Origin: Paenarthrobacter sp.
GTDB lineage: Bacteria > Actinomycetota > Actinomycetes > Actinomycetales > Micrococcaceae
DNA: 64,000 bases
NCBI GenBank assembly: GCA_031179305.1
Contig: JAPSHX010000002.1
Span: 1 to 64,000 of the forward strand
Reading direction: 5' to 3'
The notes under the pieces were generated by a model that had not been told where the DNA came from, made no database searches, and worked only from the letters and a program-made list of their open reading frames with translations. The stretch's first letter is position 1. Each line of letters starts with the position of its first letter. Below, one piece after another: positions 39,201 to 47,614 of the stretch. A program made the translations under genes and the position numbers.

Positions 39201-40586
39201 ATGACAACGAAGTCCATCGCGGCTCCCGCCCCAACAACCGGCCTCGGACATTCACTCAAACCTCGCCAGCTCACCATGATGGGACTCGGAAGTGCAATCG
39301 GCGCAGGTCTCTTCCTCGGCTCAGGAGCGGGGGTCCAGGCCGCCGGTCCGGCAGTGCTTGTTTCCTACCTCGTCGCCGGAACGCTGATCATCCTGGTCAT
39401 GTGGGCCCTCGGCGAGATGGCAGCCGCCAACCCGAACAGCGGCGCGTTCTCCGTGTACGCAGAGAAAGCCATGGGCAAGACCGCCGGCGGAACCATCGGC
39501 TGGCTGTGGTGGCTTCAGCTGGTGGTGGTCATTGCCGCCGAAGCCATCGGAGCGGCCGGACTGCTGTTCTCCATCTGGCCTGTCATCCCCGTTTGGGTCC
39601 TTGCGCTGGTCTTCATGGTGGTCTTCACGGGTATCAACCTGGTAGGCGTCCGCAACTTCGGTGAGTTCGAATTCTGGTTCGCCATCCTCAAGGTGGCCGC
39701 CATTGTCATCTTCCTGCTGATCGGCGCAGCCCTGCTGTTCGGTTGGCTGCCAAACGTCCCCTCCCCCGGATTCTCCGCTTTCGGCGACTTTGCCCCCAAC
39801 GGCATCGGTGGCATCGCCGCCGCCTTGTTCGTAGTGATCTTCGCGTTCGGTGGAACCGAGATCGTCAGCGTTGCCGCTGCCGAAACCGAAAACCCCGCCC
39901 ACAGCGTGGGCAAGGCCATCCGCACGGTGGTCTGGCGCATCCTGGTCTTCTACATCGGCTCCGTGTTTGTCATCGCAGCGGTTCTTCCCGTGGGCTCGGA
40001 GGGACTGAAGTCCCCGTTCGCCGGCGTGCTGGACCTCGCGGGAATCCCCGGCGCAGGCGCAGCCATCACCCTGGTCGCGGTCGTCGCCCTGCTGTCCGCC
40101 CTCAACGCCAACCTCTACGGCGCCTCACGCATGATTTTCTCCCTCTCGGAGCGCGGGGAAGCTCCCCGCTTCCTGTCCCGCCTCAGCGTCTCAAAGGTTC
40201 CGGTTGCCGCCGTCGGAATTTCGGTTGCCTTCGGCTTTGTCGCCACGGTCCTTGAATTGCTGTTTCCGGAGAAGATCCTGCCGGCGTTGCTGAACCTCGT
40301 GGGCTCCACCTGCCTGGTGGTCTGGGGTACCGCACTGGTTTCGCAGTTCATCCTGCGCCGCAGGGCGGATCGCGACGGCACGGAGCTGCCACTGCGCATG
40401 AAGGGATTCCCCTTCCTCACGATCGTCGGCCTCGTCCTGCTGGGCCTTATCCTGGTGGTCGGCTTGGCCAACCCGGAAAGTGCCGGACAGCTGATCGGAA
40501 CGTTCATCCTGATCCTGGTCATAGCCGCCGGTTGCTTCATCAACGCTAAGTCCAAGGCTGCCAAACACTCCACATACGCCGAGTAA
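39201..40586 (+). CDS. Amino acid permease (APC superfamily, AAT family)
   Basis: A 461-residue transporter with about 12 TMs. The first TM has the substrate-binding GSAIGAGLFLGSGAGVQAAGP motif of the AAT family (GabP, AroP, LysP). SLSERGEAPRFLSRLSVSKVP is the conserved cytoplasmic loop. An amino acid/proton symporter is expected; the exact substrate is not deducible. Probably controlled by the divergent Lrp/AsnC protein. Confidence 0.92.
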   Translation: MTTKSIAAPAPTTGLGHSLKPRQLTMMGLGSAIGAGLFLGSGAGVQAAGPAVLVSYLVAGTLIILVMWALGEMAAANPNSGAFSVYAEKAMGKTAGGTIGWLWWLQLVVVIAAEAIGAAGLLFSIWPVIPVWVLALVFMVVFTGINLVGVRNFGEFEFWFAILKVAAIVIFLLIGAALLFGWLPNVPSPGFSAFGDFAPNGIGGIAAALFVVIFAFGGTEIVSVAAAETENPAHSVGKAIRTVVWRILVFYIGSVFVIAAVLPVGSEGLKSPFAGVLDLAGIPGAGAAITLVAVVALLSALNANLYGASRMIFSLSERGEAPRFLSRLSVSKVPVAAVGISVAFGFVATVLELLFPEKILPALLNLVGSTCLVVWGTALVSQFILRRRADRDGTELPLRMKGFPFLTIVGLVLLGLILVVGLANPESAGQLIGTFILILVIAAGCFINAKSKAAKHSTYAE

Positions 40587-40602
40587 CCAACTGCTTATCG
40601 CC

Positions 40603-40650
40603 GCACAGAAGCCCTGCGCAGTTTGTACTGTGCGGGGCTTCTTTGTGTGT
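40603..40650 (+). terminator. Intrinsic terminator after the amino acid permease
   Basis: A long stem of about 18 bp with a few mismatches (40603-40621 with 40628-40647, core AGAAGCCC/GGGCTTCT), 6-nt loop, ending in TTTGTG. It isolates the permease from the dehydrogenase operon that follows. Confidence 0.75.
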
Positions 40651-40655
40651 CCAAA

Positions 40656-40663
40656 TTGTACAA
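40656..40663. promoter_or_regulatory. TTGTACAA palindrome ahead of the dehydrogenase operon
   Basis: A perfect 8-bp palindrome within the promoter-length gap before the E1 alpha gene. It could be part of an operator or chance; no flanking symmetry extends it. Confidence 0.25.
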
Positions 40664-40724
40664 AATGTGTCGTTTGAACTGAGCTGATTGCGCACACCCG
40701 CATCGGGTGACTAGGGTCACAGCC

Positions 40725-41777
40725 ATGACGACAAATCCTGTGCTGGCCGCCGTCGATGATGACGCGGCCACGCTCACCCACCAGCAACTACGTGAGCTGT
40801 ACACCCTGATGGCAGCCGTCCGGCACCTTGACTCCTCAGCCGTGGCCTGGCAGCGCCAAGGGATCATCCCGGGCTACGCGCCGGAACTCGGCCAGGAGGC
40901 CGCGCAGGTGGGCAGCGGCTACGCCGTTGACCGGACCAGGGACTTCGTATTCCCCACCTACCGCGAGATGGGCGTTGCCCGGGCAATGGGCCTGGACATG
41001 GTGGGCTACATGTCCACGCACAAGGCCACGTGGCACGGCGGCATGTACAACCCGTTGGAGTCCCGGTTCGCACCCATCCAGGCCGTGGTGGCGGGGTCAG
41101 TGTTGCACGCTGTTGGCTGGGCCCACGGCCAGACCCTGGAAGGCCACGCTACGGGTGAAACGGGCGTAGCCATGACGTACTTCGGCGACGGCGCCTCCTC
41201 CCAGGGCGATGTCCACGAAGCCATGAACTTCGCCGCAGTCATGAAGGCCCCTGTGGTCTTCTTCATCCAGAACAACGGCTGGGCCATTTCCGTACCCACG
41301 GAACGCCAGGTTGCCGGCGGCTCCGTCGCAGCTCGCGCCGCAGGCTACGGAATCCCGTCCTTGCAAGTGGACGGCAACGACGTGGTGGCAGTCTACGAAG
41401 CCACTCGTTCCGCTTTCGCGCACTGCCGGGCGGGCAACGGACCCGTGGTCATCGAGGCCATGACCTACCGCCGCGGTCCGCACTCCACCGCGGACGATCC
41501 CGGCCGTTATCGCACGCTGGAGGAGGAACGCCTCGACGCCGGGGAGGATCCGCTGGAGCAGTTCAAGCAGCAACTCCTCACCGAAGGAGTGGCCGACGAG
41601 GCCTTCTTCGCGGAGGCGCAACGCTTGGCCGAAGAAGAGGAAGAAGCCGTCCGGGCAGGCATAGCGGACCTGGGTCCAAGGCCCGGTGCCGAAATGTTCA
41701 GCCTGGTCTTCCAGGAACCAACGCCAGCCCTTCAAGCCCAAGCCACCACGTGGCGCGAGGAGTCCGAACATGCCTGA
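40725..41777 (+). CDS. 2-oxo acid dehydrogenase E1 alpha subunit
   Basis: Thiamine-diphosphate E1 alpha subunit, 350 residues, of a branched-chain 2-oxo acid, pyruvate or acetoin dehydrogenase. The ThDP/Mg motif runs from FGDGASSQGDVHEAMNFAA to IQNNGWAIS. The phosphorylation-loop equivalent TYRRGPHSTADDPGRYR is of the branched-chain type. ATG at 40725 has AGGG upstream and is preferred over a GTG six codons earlier. Its stop overlaps the E1 beta start by 8 nt. First gene of a four-gene operon. Confidence 0.92.
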   Translation: MTTNPVLAAVDDDAATLTHQQLRELYTLMAAVRHLDSSAVAWQRQGIIPGYAPELGQEAAQVGSGYAVDRTRDFVFPTYREMGVARAMGLDMVGYMSTHKATWHGGMYNPLESRFAPIQAVVAGSVLHAVGWAHGQTLEGHATGETGVAMTYFGDGASSQGDVHEAMNFAAVMKAPVVFFIQNNGWAISVPTERQVAGGSVAARAAGYGIPSLQVDGNDVVAVYEATRSAFAHCRAGNGPVVIEAMTYRRGPHSTADDPGRYRTLEEERLDAGEDPLEQFKQQLLTEGVADEAFFAEAQRLAEEEEEAVRAGIADLGPRPGAEMFSLVFQEPTPALQAQATTWREESEHA

Positions 41778-42855
41778 GACCATCACCGATCTGCGAATCA
41801 CGGCCAACAGCATGGACACCCCTGCAGCAGGCGTTGAACAGCTGTCCATGCAGCAAGCACTCAACCGCGCACTCGACGAGATCCTGGCTGAGAACCCCAA
41901 GACCGTCATTTTTGGCGAGGACTGCGGAAGGCTGGGCGGCGTCTTCCGCATCACCGACGGCCTCCAAGCGAAACACGGAGAGGCACGCGTCTTCGACACC
42001 CCGCTTGCCGAGTCCGGCATCCTGGGCATGTCTGTGGGCCTGGCCATGGCGGGCTTCCACCCCATCCCGGAAGTGCAGTTCGATGGTTTCGCCTACCCGG
42101 CCATCAACCAGATCGTCTGCCAAATCGCGCGGATGAACTACCGCAGCCGCGGCACCCTGCCCATGCCCATCACGTTGCGCGTGCCCAGCTTCGGCGGCAT
42201 CCGCGCGCCCGAACACCACGGCGAGTCCCTGGAGGCGCTCTTCGCGCACGTCCCCGGGCTCAAGGTGGTCTCCCCCTCCAACCCGCACGACGCCTACCAT
42301 CTGCTGAAGTACGCTGCCACCCGGCTGGACCCGGTGATCTTCATGGAGCCCAAGTCACGCTACTGGCAAAAGGGTCCGGTGGATGTCACCACGGCTGTTC
42401 CCGGTGAGGCAACACACGACGGCGACACATCCAGCGGCGGCAGCCTCACCGGCTCCCGCGTGGCCAGGGAAGGCCGTCACCTCACGCTCGTTGCCTGGGG
42501 CGCCATGGTCTCCCGCTGCCTGCAGGTTGCTGAGTTGGCGGCCGAGGACGGCATCGACGTCGAAGTCCTGGACCTCCGCTGGCTAAAACCCATTGACGCA
42601 GAAGCCCTGGCGAAGTCCGTCGGGAAGACGCGCCGCGCCGTCGTCGTCCACGAAGCGCCGCTGACGTCGGGCTTGGGCGCCGAGGTGGCCCAACTCATCA
42701 CCCAGAGCTGCTTCGCAACGCTCAAGGCGCCGGTTGAACGAGTGACCGGCTTCGACGTGCCCTACCCCTCCGGAGACCTGGAGGACGAATACATCCCCAA
42801 CATCGACCGCATCCTCTTTGGGATCCAACGCGTACTGGAGTACCGCCGTGGCTGA
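41770..42855 (+). CDS. 2-oxo acid dehydrogenase E1 beta subunit
   Basis: E1 beta subunit, 361 residues, forming the alpha2beta2 decarboxylase with the preceding gene. Transketolase pyrimidine-binding domain features are EDCGRLGGVFRIT, FDTPLAESGILGMSVGLAMAG and EVQFDGFAYPAINQI; the C-terminal domain has LRWLKPIDAEAL and VHEAPLTSGLGAEVA. The first 25 residues precede the conserved core. It overlaps both neighbours by 8 nt, indicating tight translational coupling. Confidence 0.93.
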   Translation: MPETITDLRITANSMDTPAAGVEQLSMQQALNRALDEILAENPKTVIFGEDCGRLGGVFRITDGLQAKHGEARVFDTPLAESGILGMSVGLAMAGFHPIPEVQFDGFAYPAINQIVCQIARMNYRSRGTLPMPITLRVPSFGGIRAPEHHGESLEALFAHVPGLKVVSPSNPHDAYHLLKYAATRLDPVIFMEPKSRYWQKGPVDVTTAVPGEATHDGDTSSGGSLTGSRVAREGRHLTLVAWGAMVSRCLQVAELAAEDGIDVEVLDLRWLKPIDAEALAKSVGKTRRAVVVHEAPLTSGLGAEVAQLITQSCFATLKAPVERVTGFDVPYPSGDLEDEYIPNIDRILFGIQRVLEYRRG

Positions 42856-43177
42856 AATTTCCTTCCCGCTCCCCGACCTCGGTGAGGGCCTCATTGAGGC
42901 AACCGTGCTGGACTGGCTGGTGGAGCCCGGTCAGCAGGTGGAACGCAACCAACCGATCGTAGAGCTGGAAACCACAAAATCGGCCCTCGAATTGCCGAGC
43001 CCACAGGCGGGTAAAGTGGTGCGTATTCACGGGGCGCCCGGTGACACGATCAACGTAGGCGAGCCGCTGATTGTGTTCGAGGTTCCGGATGACACCGCCG
43101 GGATCGTGGGCACTGTTCCCAAGGACGAAGCACCCAAGCGCCGGGTCCGCCTGAGCGCCGTACTCGATGAGGACTGA
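42848..43177 (+). CDS. Free-standing lipoyl-domain protein (E2 without acyltransferase domain)
   Basis: A 109-residue protein that is little more than one lipoyl domain. ISFPLPDLGEGLIEATVLDW opens the domain, the lipoylated lysine is in ELETTKSALELPSP, and the barrel closes at VGEPLIVFEV. About 25 charged residues follow and the frame stops; no peripheral-subunit-binding or acyltransferase domain is present. GTG at 42848 overlaps the E1 beta stop by 8 nt. Its position directly after E1 alpha and beta shows it is the acceptor of the E1 reaction. It would need another protein to transfer the acyl group; the next gene encodes an alpha/beta hydrolase. Confidence 0.9.
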   Translation: MAEISFPLPDLGEGLIEATVLDWLVEPGQQVERNQPIVELETTKSALELPSPQAGKVVRIHGAPGDTINVGEPLIVFEVPDDTAGIVGTVPKDEAPKRRVRLSAVLDED

Positions 43178-43178
43178 C

Positions 43179-44009
43179 ATGATGACCGGCAGGCACACCA
43201 TGGAACAGCACAGGCACACGGTAGAGGGAACGGACCCCGGGCTGTTCGTGGAAGTTCATGAGCCGGCCACCGACGCCGGCCTGCGCCCTGTCCTGCTGAT
43301 CCACGGCTTCTCTTCCTCCACGAAACTGAACTGGGTGGACAGCGGGTGGATCACCACGCTTCAGGATGCCGGCCGCCGGGTCATCACCGTTGACCTGCCA
43401 GGTCATGGCCGGAGCCATTCCCCCGAGGACCTGGATTCGTACACGCCCAGCCGCATCCGCGCTGACCTTCTCCAAATAGTGACCGACGCCGGCGCCCGGC
43501 CCTTGCGCGACGGCGACCCGTCCACGGGACTCGACGTCATTGGCTACTCGCTCGGTTCGCGGCTGGCGTGGGAATTTGGCGCCACCCAGGCGGACTTGGT
43601 TCACCGCATCGTCCTGGGCGGGCCGAGCTCGGCAGATCCGTTGGCAGCTTTCGACCTCGTTGCTGCCCAGCGGCACCTGGCAGACGGCACGCCCATTGAA
43701 GACGCGTCCACCGCCGGGCTCCTGAAGATGGCCCAGATGCTTCCAAGCAACAACTTGTTTGCCATGTTGTCGCTGATCGAGGCCATCAAGGGTGAGCCCT
43801 TTGATCCCGCGGAGGCCGCCCCGCACATGCCTCTGTTGCTCGTAGCCGGGAAGAAGGACGAACGGGCGGCCACCATGCCCGAGCTGGCCTCGATTGCGGG
43901 CAAACGTGGAGGCATGGTGGAGACTCTGGTAGTCCCGGGACGCACCCATACCAATGTGATCACCAGCCGGGCGTTCAAGGAAGCCGCCGTCGAATTCCTC
44001 GGAGTGTAG
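43179..44009 (+). CDS. Alpha/beta hydrolase cotranscribed with the lipoyl-domain protein
   Basis: Alpha/beta-hydrolase fold protein of 276 residues. The oxyanion loop is LIHGFSSSTKLNW, the nucleophile Ser is in DVIGYSLGSRLAW (GxSxG), the acid is probably in VAGKKDERA and the His is in VVPGRTHTNV. The start is set at 43179, one base after the lipoyl gene stop, with GAGG 6 nt upstream; ATG at 43182 is also possible. In acetoin dehydrogenase AcoC of pseudomonads a lipoyl domain and an alpha/beta-hydrolase domain form one chain of about 370 residues; here the two parts are separate genes. Confidence 0.88.
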   Translation: MMTGRHTMEQHRHTVEGTDPGLFVEVHEPATDAGLRPVLLIHGFSSSTKLNWVDSGWITTLQDAGRRVITVDLPGHGRSHSPEDLDSYTPSRIRADLLQIVTDAGARPLRDGDPSTGLDVIGYSLGSRLAWEFGATQADLVHRIVLGGPSSADPLAAFDLVAAQRHLADGTPIEDASTAGLLKMAQMLPSNNLFAMLSLIEAIKGEPFDPAEAAPHMPLLLVAGKKDERAATMPELASIAGKRGGMVETLVVPGRTHTNVITSRAFKEAAVEFLGV

Positions 44010-44012
44010 CCG

Positions 44013-44426
44013 TCAGCGGGTCAGCCGTTCCGCGTTCAGGCTCATACGTTCGAGCACGCTGAGGGCCATCGCGTACTCGTCAATGCCTATGCCCATGGAC
44101 AAGTCCTGACGTGCATCTTCAACCAGCCGTTGGGCCTCATGGTATTTTTCCCGACCCCGTTCGCTCAGTGCCAGCCTGTCATCGATCATGGTGATCATTC
44201 CCCGCCCCACCAAGGCGGCAAGTTCCCGCTCGCGCAGCCGGACATCGCCGCCCCACAGCGGCTGCAGGATGTCCTCCAGCTGATCCGGCAGCATGGCCCC
44301 TTCCGAAAGAGTGCCCAAGGTATGCCATTGCCGCTGGGTGAGCCTGATCCTGGCCAAGGTGGCGTCCAGCTGGACTTCCAACGCGGCGTCCAGCCTCTTG
44401 ATCCAATATCCGATGGGCTTGTTCAC
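44013..44426 (-). CDS. MarR-like winged-helix protein
   Basis: A 137-residue protein of MarR type: helix IGYWIKRLDAALEVQLDATLA, then LTQRQWHTLGTLSEG, and a wing with LALSERGREKYHEAQ. The usual basic (D)xR wing pattern is replaced by MIDDRLALSERG. Its stop is 3 bp from that of the convergent hydrolase gene. No ligand or target evident. Confidence 0.8.
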   Translation of the reverse strand: MNKPIGYWIKRLDAALEVQLDATLARIRLTQRQWHTLGTLSEGAMLPDQLEDILQPLWGGDVRLRERELAALVGRGMITMIDDRLALSERGREKYHEAQRLVEDARQDLSMGIGIDEYAMALSVLERMSLNAERLTR

Positions 44427-44513
44427 AAGGCCATGCTTTCAGCGGGGGCGCCACCAGGCAAGGGTCTGGACGGTAGGCTTGGGAGTGCAACGAATTACGT
44501 GGAAGTGGAGCAG

Positions 44514-45182
44514 ATGGGCATGCGTTTTAAGGACCGTGCGGAAGCCGGTCGACGCCTGGCTGAAGGACTCCCCCAGCTGCGGGAACGGCCGGATACCATC
44601 GTTCTGGGCCTGGCCCGCGGCGGAGTCCCCGTAGCCGCAGCCGCAGCTGCAGAACTGTACCTGCCGTTTGGCGCTGTGCTGGTCCGCAAGCTGGGCATTC
44701 CGGGGCGTGACGAGACCGCTTTCGGGGCATTGGCGTGGTCCCAGGGGGACGTCCTTCGGATCGTCAACAGGCCCTTGAAGGAGCTCGTCCTCGCCCACGG
44801 CATTTCCCAGTCCGCTTTGGATACCGTGGAAACGCAGGAACGCGCCGAACTTATCCGTCGCGCCAACCGCTACCCCGGTATCAGCCACGACCTCCGGGGA
44901 AAGACCGTGGTGCTGGCCGACGACGGTCTGGCTACAGGAGCCACCATGCGGGCAGCCGTGGAGGCGGTCCGCGCGGCTGGCGCCCGGACCGTGGTGGCAG
45001 CCGTCCCGGTAGCCTCGTTGGAGGCCTCGACGTCCTTGGCGCGGGTGTGCGACGTGGTGATGGCCCTGCACACACCCGGCAAATTCCGCGCCGTGGGAGC
45101 CTTCTACGAGCACTTCGAGCAGTTGTCCGATGCCGACGTTGTGAGTCAGTTGGAAGGCGCCGGCGTCAGCGGACGTCCGTAG
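44514..45182 (+). CDS. Phosphoribosyltransferase-domain protein
   Basis: A 222-residue type I PRTase-fold protein. The PRPP-binding loop is VVLADDGLATGATMRAAVEA. The N-terminal RFKDRAEAGRRLAEGLPQL and GLARGGVPVAAAAAAEL match the stand-alone PRTase group often found near dienelactone-hydrolase or erythromycin-esterase-type genes rather than a defined salvage enzyme. ATG at 44514 or 44520 (same frame) could be used. Acceptor unknown. Divergent from the MarR-like gene. Confidence 0.87.
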   Translation: MGMRFKDRAEAGRRLAEGLPQLRERPDTIVLGLARGGVPVAAAAAAELYLPFGAVLVRKLGIPGRDETAFGALAWSQGDVLRIVNRPLKELVLAHGISQSALDTVETQERAELIRRANRYPGISHDLRGKTVVLADDGLATGATMRAAVEAVRAAGARTVVAAVPVASLEASTSLARVCDVVMALHTPGKFRAVGAFYEHFEQLSDADVVSQLEGAGVSGRP

Positions 45183-45213
45183 CCTCTTGTCCCGGACCGC
45201 AGGCCGCCAACGC

Positions 45214-45250
45214 AAGACGGGTGCGGCCCCTGATGGACCACACCCGTCTT
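45214..45250. terminator. Bidirectional terminator between convergent genes
   Basis: A perfect 10-bp stem AAGACGGGTG/CACCCGTCTT (45214-45223, 45241-45250) lies between the PRTase gene and the convergent symporter gene. T runs are poor on both sides. Confidence 0.6.
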
Positions 45251-45267
45251 GTCACGGCTGCCGCGAA

Positions 45268-46602
45268 CTAGTGGTGGGCACTGTAGCCCAGCGGCCGCCC
45301 CCTGGTTTCCTTGGCCAGGATGACGCCAATGGCCGAAATGACGCACAGGGCCATGATGTAGAGGCCGATGGAGCCGGACCAGTTGGTCGCGTCGAGGAGA
45401 AGTTGCGCGATGGTTGAGGCAAAGGCGCCACCCAGAATTGAACCGAGGGCGTATCCAATGGAAATTCCCGAGTAACGGACCTGGGCCGGGAACATCTCGG
45501 CATACATGGCCGACATGGGGCCGTAGGAAAGGCCCAGCCCGATGGTCAGGACGAACAAAGCAACTCCGTAGAGCACTATGTTCCGGGTATCGATCAAGGC
45601 AAACATCGGGATCATCCAGACGAAGACCAACGAGTAACCAATCAGGAACGTCTTCACCCTGCCGATCTTGTCCGAGATCCAACCGCCCACCATCGTAAAG
45701 ATCAGCCAGCCAAACGAGGCGATAGTTGTTGCCAGCAGAATCTGCGGCGTGGGCATCTGCAGCGTCCGGGTGGCGTAGGAGATGAAGAAGGCAATCAGGA
45801 GGTAGCCGGCTGCATTGTTGGCAATGAAGATGAGGGCTGCGAGGAGTACTTCCTTCTTGTTTTTGCGGAAGAGCTCACCCAGGGGCGCCTTGCTTGCTGC
45901 CTTGCGCTCCGCGATTTCCTTGAAAACCGGGCTCTCGCCAACGGCTCGGCGGATCAGGTAGCCCACCACGATCAGGACCACGGAGAGCAGGAACGGCACC
46001 CGCCAGCCCCAGGCAGTGAACTCCTCTGCGGACATGCCCGTACGGAGGAAGAAAAGAAGGCCTGTAGCCAGGATCATGCCGATGGGCACACCGATCTGTG
46101 GGTAGGCACCGAACAGCCCTCTCTTATTGACAGGTGCGTGCTCCACTGCCATCAGGGCCGCTCCGCCCCATTCGCCGCCAGCCGAGAAGCCCTGGACAAT
46201 ACGCAGGAAGATCAGCAAGACCGGCGCCCAGAGTCCGATTGACGCGTAGGTCGGCAGCATTCCGATCAGCGCCGTCGCCGCACCCATCATGATCAGGGTC
46301 ATCACCAGTACTGCTTTACGTCCCACCCGGTCACCAAGGTGTCCGGCAACGAAAGCTCCGAGAGGCCGGAAGAGGAAGCTGATGCCAATCATGGCAAAGG
46401 AAAGAATCTGTGCCAGACCTGGATTGGAGTTCTCCAACGGAGTCAGGAACAGCGGCGCCAAGAGCGTGGCCGTGAGCTGGGCAAAGATGAAGAAGTCGTA
46501 CCACTCGATGGTGGTACCCACCAAGGTCCCGGCGAGGACCCTGCGTTCCTCGCGTTTGGTGCTGGGTCCTGACGAAGAGTCGACAGTGGAAGTTTCGGTC
46601 AT
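45268..46602 (-). CDS. MFS transporter, metabolite:H+ symporter (MHS) family
   Basis: A 444-residue 12-TM transporter of the MHS family. VGTTIEWYDFFIFAQLTA in TM1 and LFRPLGAFVAGHLGDRVGRKAVL, the classic MFS loop 2-3 motif, place it with ProP, KgtP, CitA and ShiA-like carriers. IVQGFSAGGEWGGAALMAVEHAP is typical of MHS. Substrates are usually carboxylates, betaines or shikimate. The divergent IclR regulator at 46741 probably controls it. Confidence 0.92.
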   Translation of the reverse strand: MTETSTVDSSSGPSTKREERRVLAGTLVGTTIEWYDFFIFAQLTATLLAPLFLTPLENSNPGLAQILSFAMIGISFLFRPLGAFVAGHLGDRVGRKAVLVMTLIMMGAATALIGMLPTYASIGLWAPVLLIFLRIVQGFSAGGEWGGAALMAVEHAPVNKRGLFGAYPQIGVPIGMILATGLLFFLRTGMSAEEFTAWGWRVPFLLSVVLIVVGYLIRRAVGESPVFKEIAERKAASKAPLGELFRKNKKEVLLAALIFIANNAAGYLLIAFFISYATRTLQMPTPQILLATTIASFGWLIFTMVGGWISDKIGRVKTFLIGYSLVFVWMIPMFALIDTRNIVLYGVALFVLTIGLGLSYGPMSAMYAEMFPAQVRYSGISIGYALGSILGGAFASTIAQLLLDATNWSGSIGLYIMALCVISAIGVILAKETRGRPLGYSAHH

Positions 46603-46648
46603 TGGAACTCCATGGGGTGAGAGTGACTGGTCGGTACGTGCCTTGCAT

Positions 46649-46670
46649 TAACCGACAGAACGGTCAGTTA
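46649..46670. promoter_or_regulatory. Candidate IclR operator between divergent genes
   Basis: An 8-bp dyad with one mismatch, TAACCGAC (46649-46656) and GTCAGTTA (46663-46670), 6-bp spacer, lies in the 138-bp gap between the MHS symporter and the IclR gene. Position and symmetry fit an IclR-type site. Confidence 0.4.
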
Positions 46671-46740
46671 GGAAAGCGTACTACAGTCTGTGACCCAAAG
46701 CACAGACCCCTGCCCGTCCGGTCACCATAGAATGATTCGC

Positions 46741-47478
46741 ATGAATCCCCACAGCGACGTCAAGGGCACCCCGGAAACAGCGGCGCAAGTTCCGCCGTCG
46801 CAAACCCTCTCACGGGGAATCCGGGCGCTCGAGATTCTCGCGGCCGCCGAAAGGCCCCTGACCATCGCAGAACTGACCGAAGCGCTCGGGGTGCACCGCT
46901 CCGTTGCCTACCGCATTCTGCGCACCTTGGAAGACCACTCCCTGCTGGTCCGCGACGACTCCGGACGCGTCCAGCCTGGCCCCGGGCTGGCTGTGCTGGC
47001 CAGCGGAGTGTCCCGGAACCTGCAAACAGCAGCCTTGCCCGAGCTCACGCAACTGGCCAACTCGCTGCACATGACCGCCTTCGTTGCGGTGTGGGATCAC
47101 CAGGAATGCGTCACGCTGGTGACCGTCGAACCCCGGCACACCGGCGCCGCCCTGGCGCAACACCCCGGCAGCCGCCACCCCATCAGCACAGGCGCCCCCG
47201 GGATAGCCATCCAATCCACCATGACCGAAGGACGCTGGCAGCAAGTGGGCGCGGGCATACCCTACCGGGCCGAAGCGCACGAGGCCCGACGCGTTGGATA
47301 CGCAACCAGCCACGACGAAGTCATCGCCGGGCTGTCCTCCATCGCGGCCCCCATCCGGGTTCCGGGCGGCCGGCCGGCCGCGATCGCCGTCGTCTACATC
47401 CGCCTGGACCAGGACGCCGACGCCGTCGGCAAGGCGCTGGCCGCCAGTGCTGCACGGATCGAAAGCCAGCTGGCCTGA
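46741..47478 (+). CDS. IclR-family transcriptional regulator
   Basis: Regulator of 245 residues. The N-terminal winged helix (LTIAELTEALGVHRSVAYRILRTLEDHSLL) and the C-terminal effector domain (HPISTGAPGIAIQS, RVGYATSHDEVIAGLSSIAAPI) are both typical. ATG at 46741 is used; ATG at 46732 in frame is an alternative, and neither has a clear ribosome site. It likely regulates the divergent MHS transporter. A terminator follows its stop. Confidence 0.92.
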   Translation: MNPHSDVKGTPETAAQVPPSQTLSRGIRALEILAAAERPLTIAELTEALGVHRSVAYRILRTLEDHSLLVRDDSGRVQPGPGLAVLASGVSRNLQTAALPELTQLANSLHMTAFVAVWDHQECVTLVTVEPRHTGAALAQHPGSRHPISTGAPGIAIQSTMTEGRWQQVGAGIPYRAEAHEARRVGYATSHDEVIAGLSSIAAPIRVPGGRPAAIAVVYIRLDQDADAVGKALAASAARIESQLA

Positions 47479-47566
47479 ACCCCTTTCCCTGAACCTTTCC
47501 TTTCTCGTCAAGTGACGTGCCGCACAGCACAAGACGACCGCCGCTGCACAGCGAATACTCGAAGGA

Positions 47567-47595
47567 GGACCGGACGCACCGTCCGGTCCCTTTTT
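47567..47595 (+). terminator. Intrinsic terminator after iclR
   Basis: A perfect 10-bp stem GGACCGGACG/CGTCCGGTCC with CAC loop followed by CTTTTT. It ends only 19 bp before the MoaF-family start, so iclR readthrough into that gene should be limited, and the latter needs a promoter that overlaps or precedes this hairpin. Confidence 0.92.
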
Positions 47596-47614
47596 CGAGC
47601 ACGAGAAGGAAACC

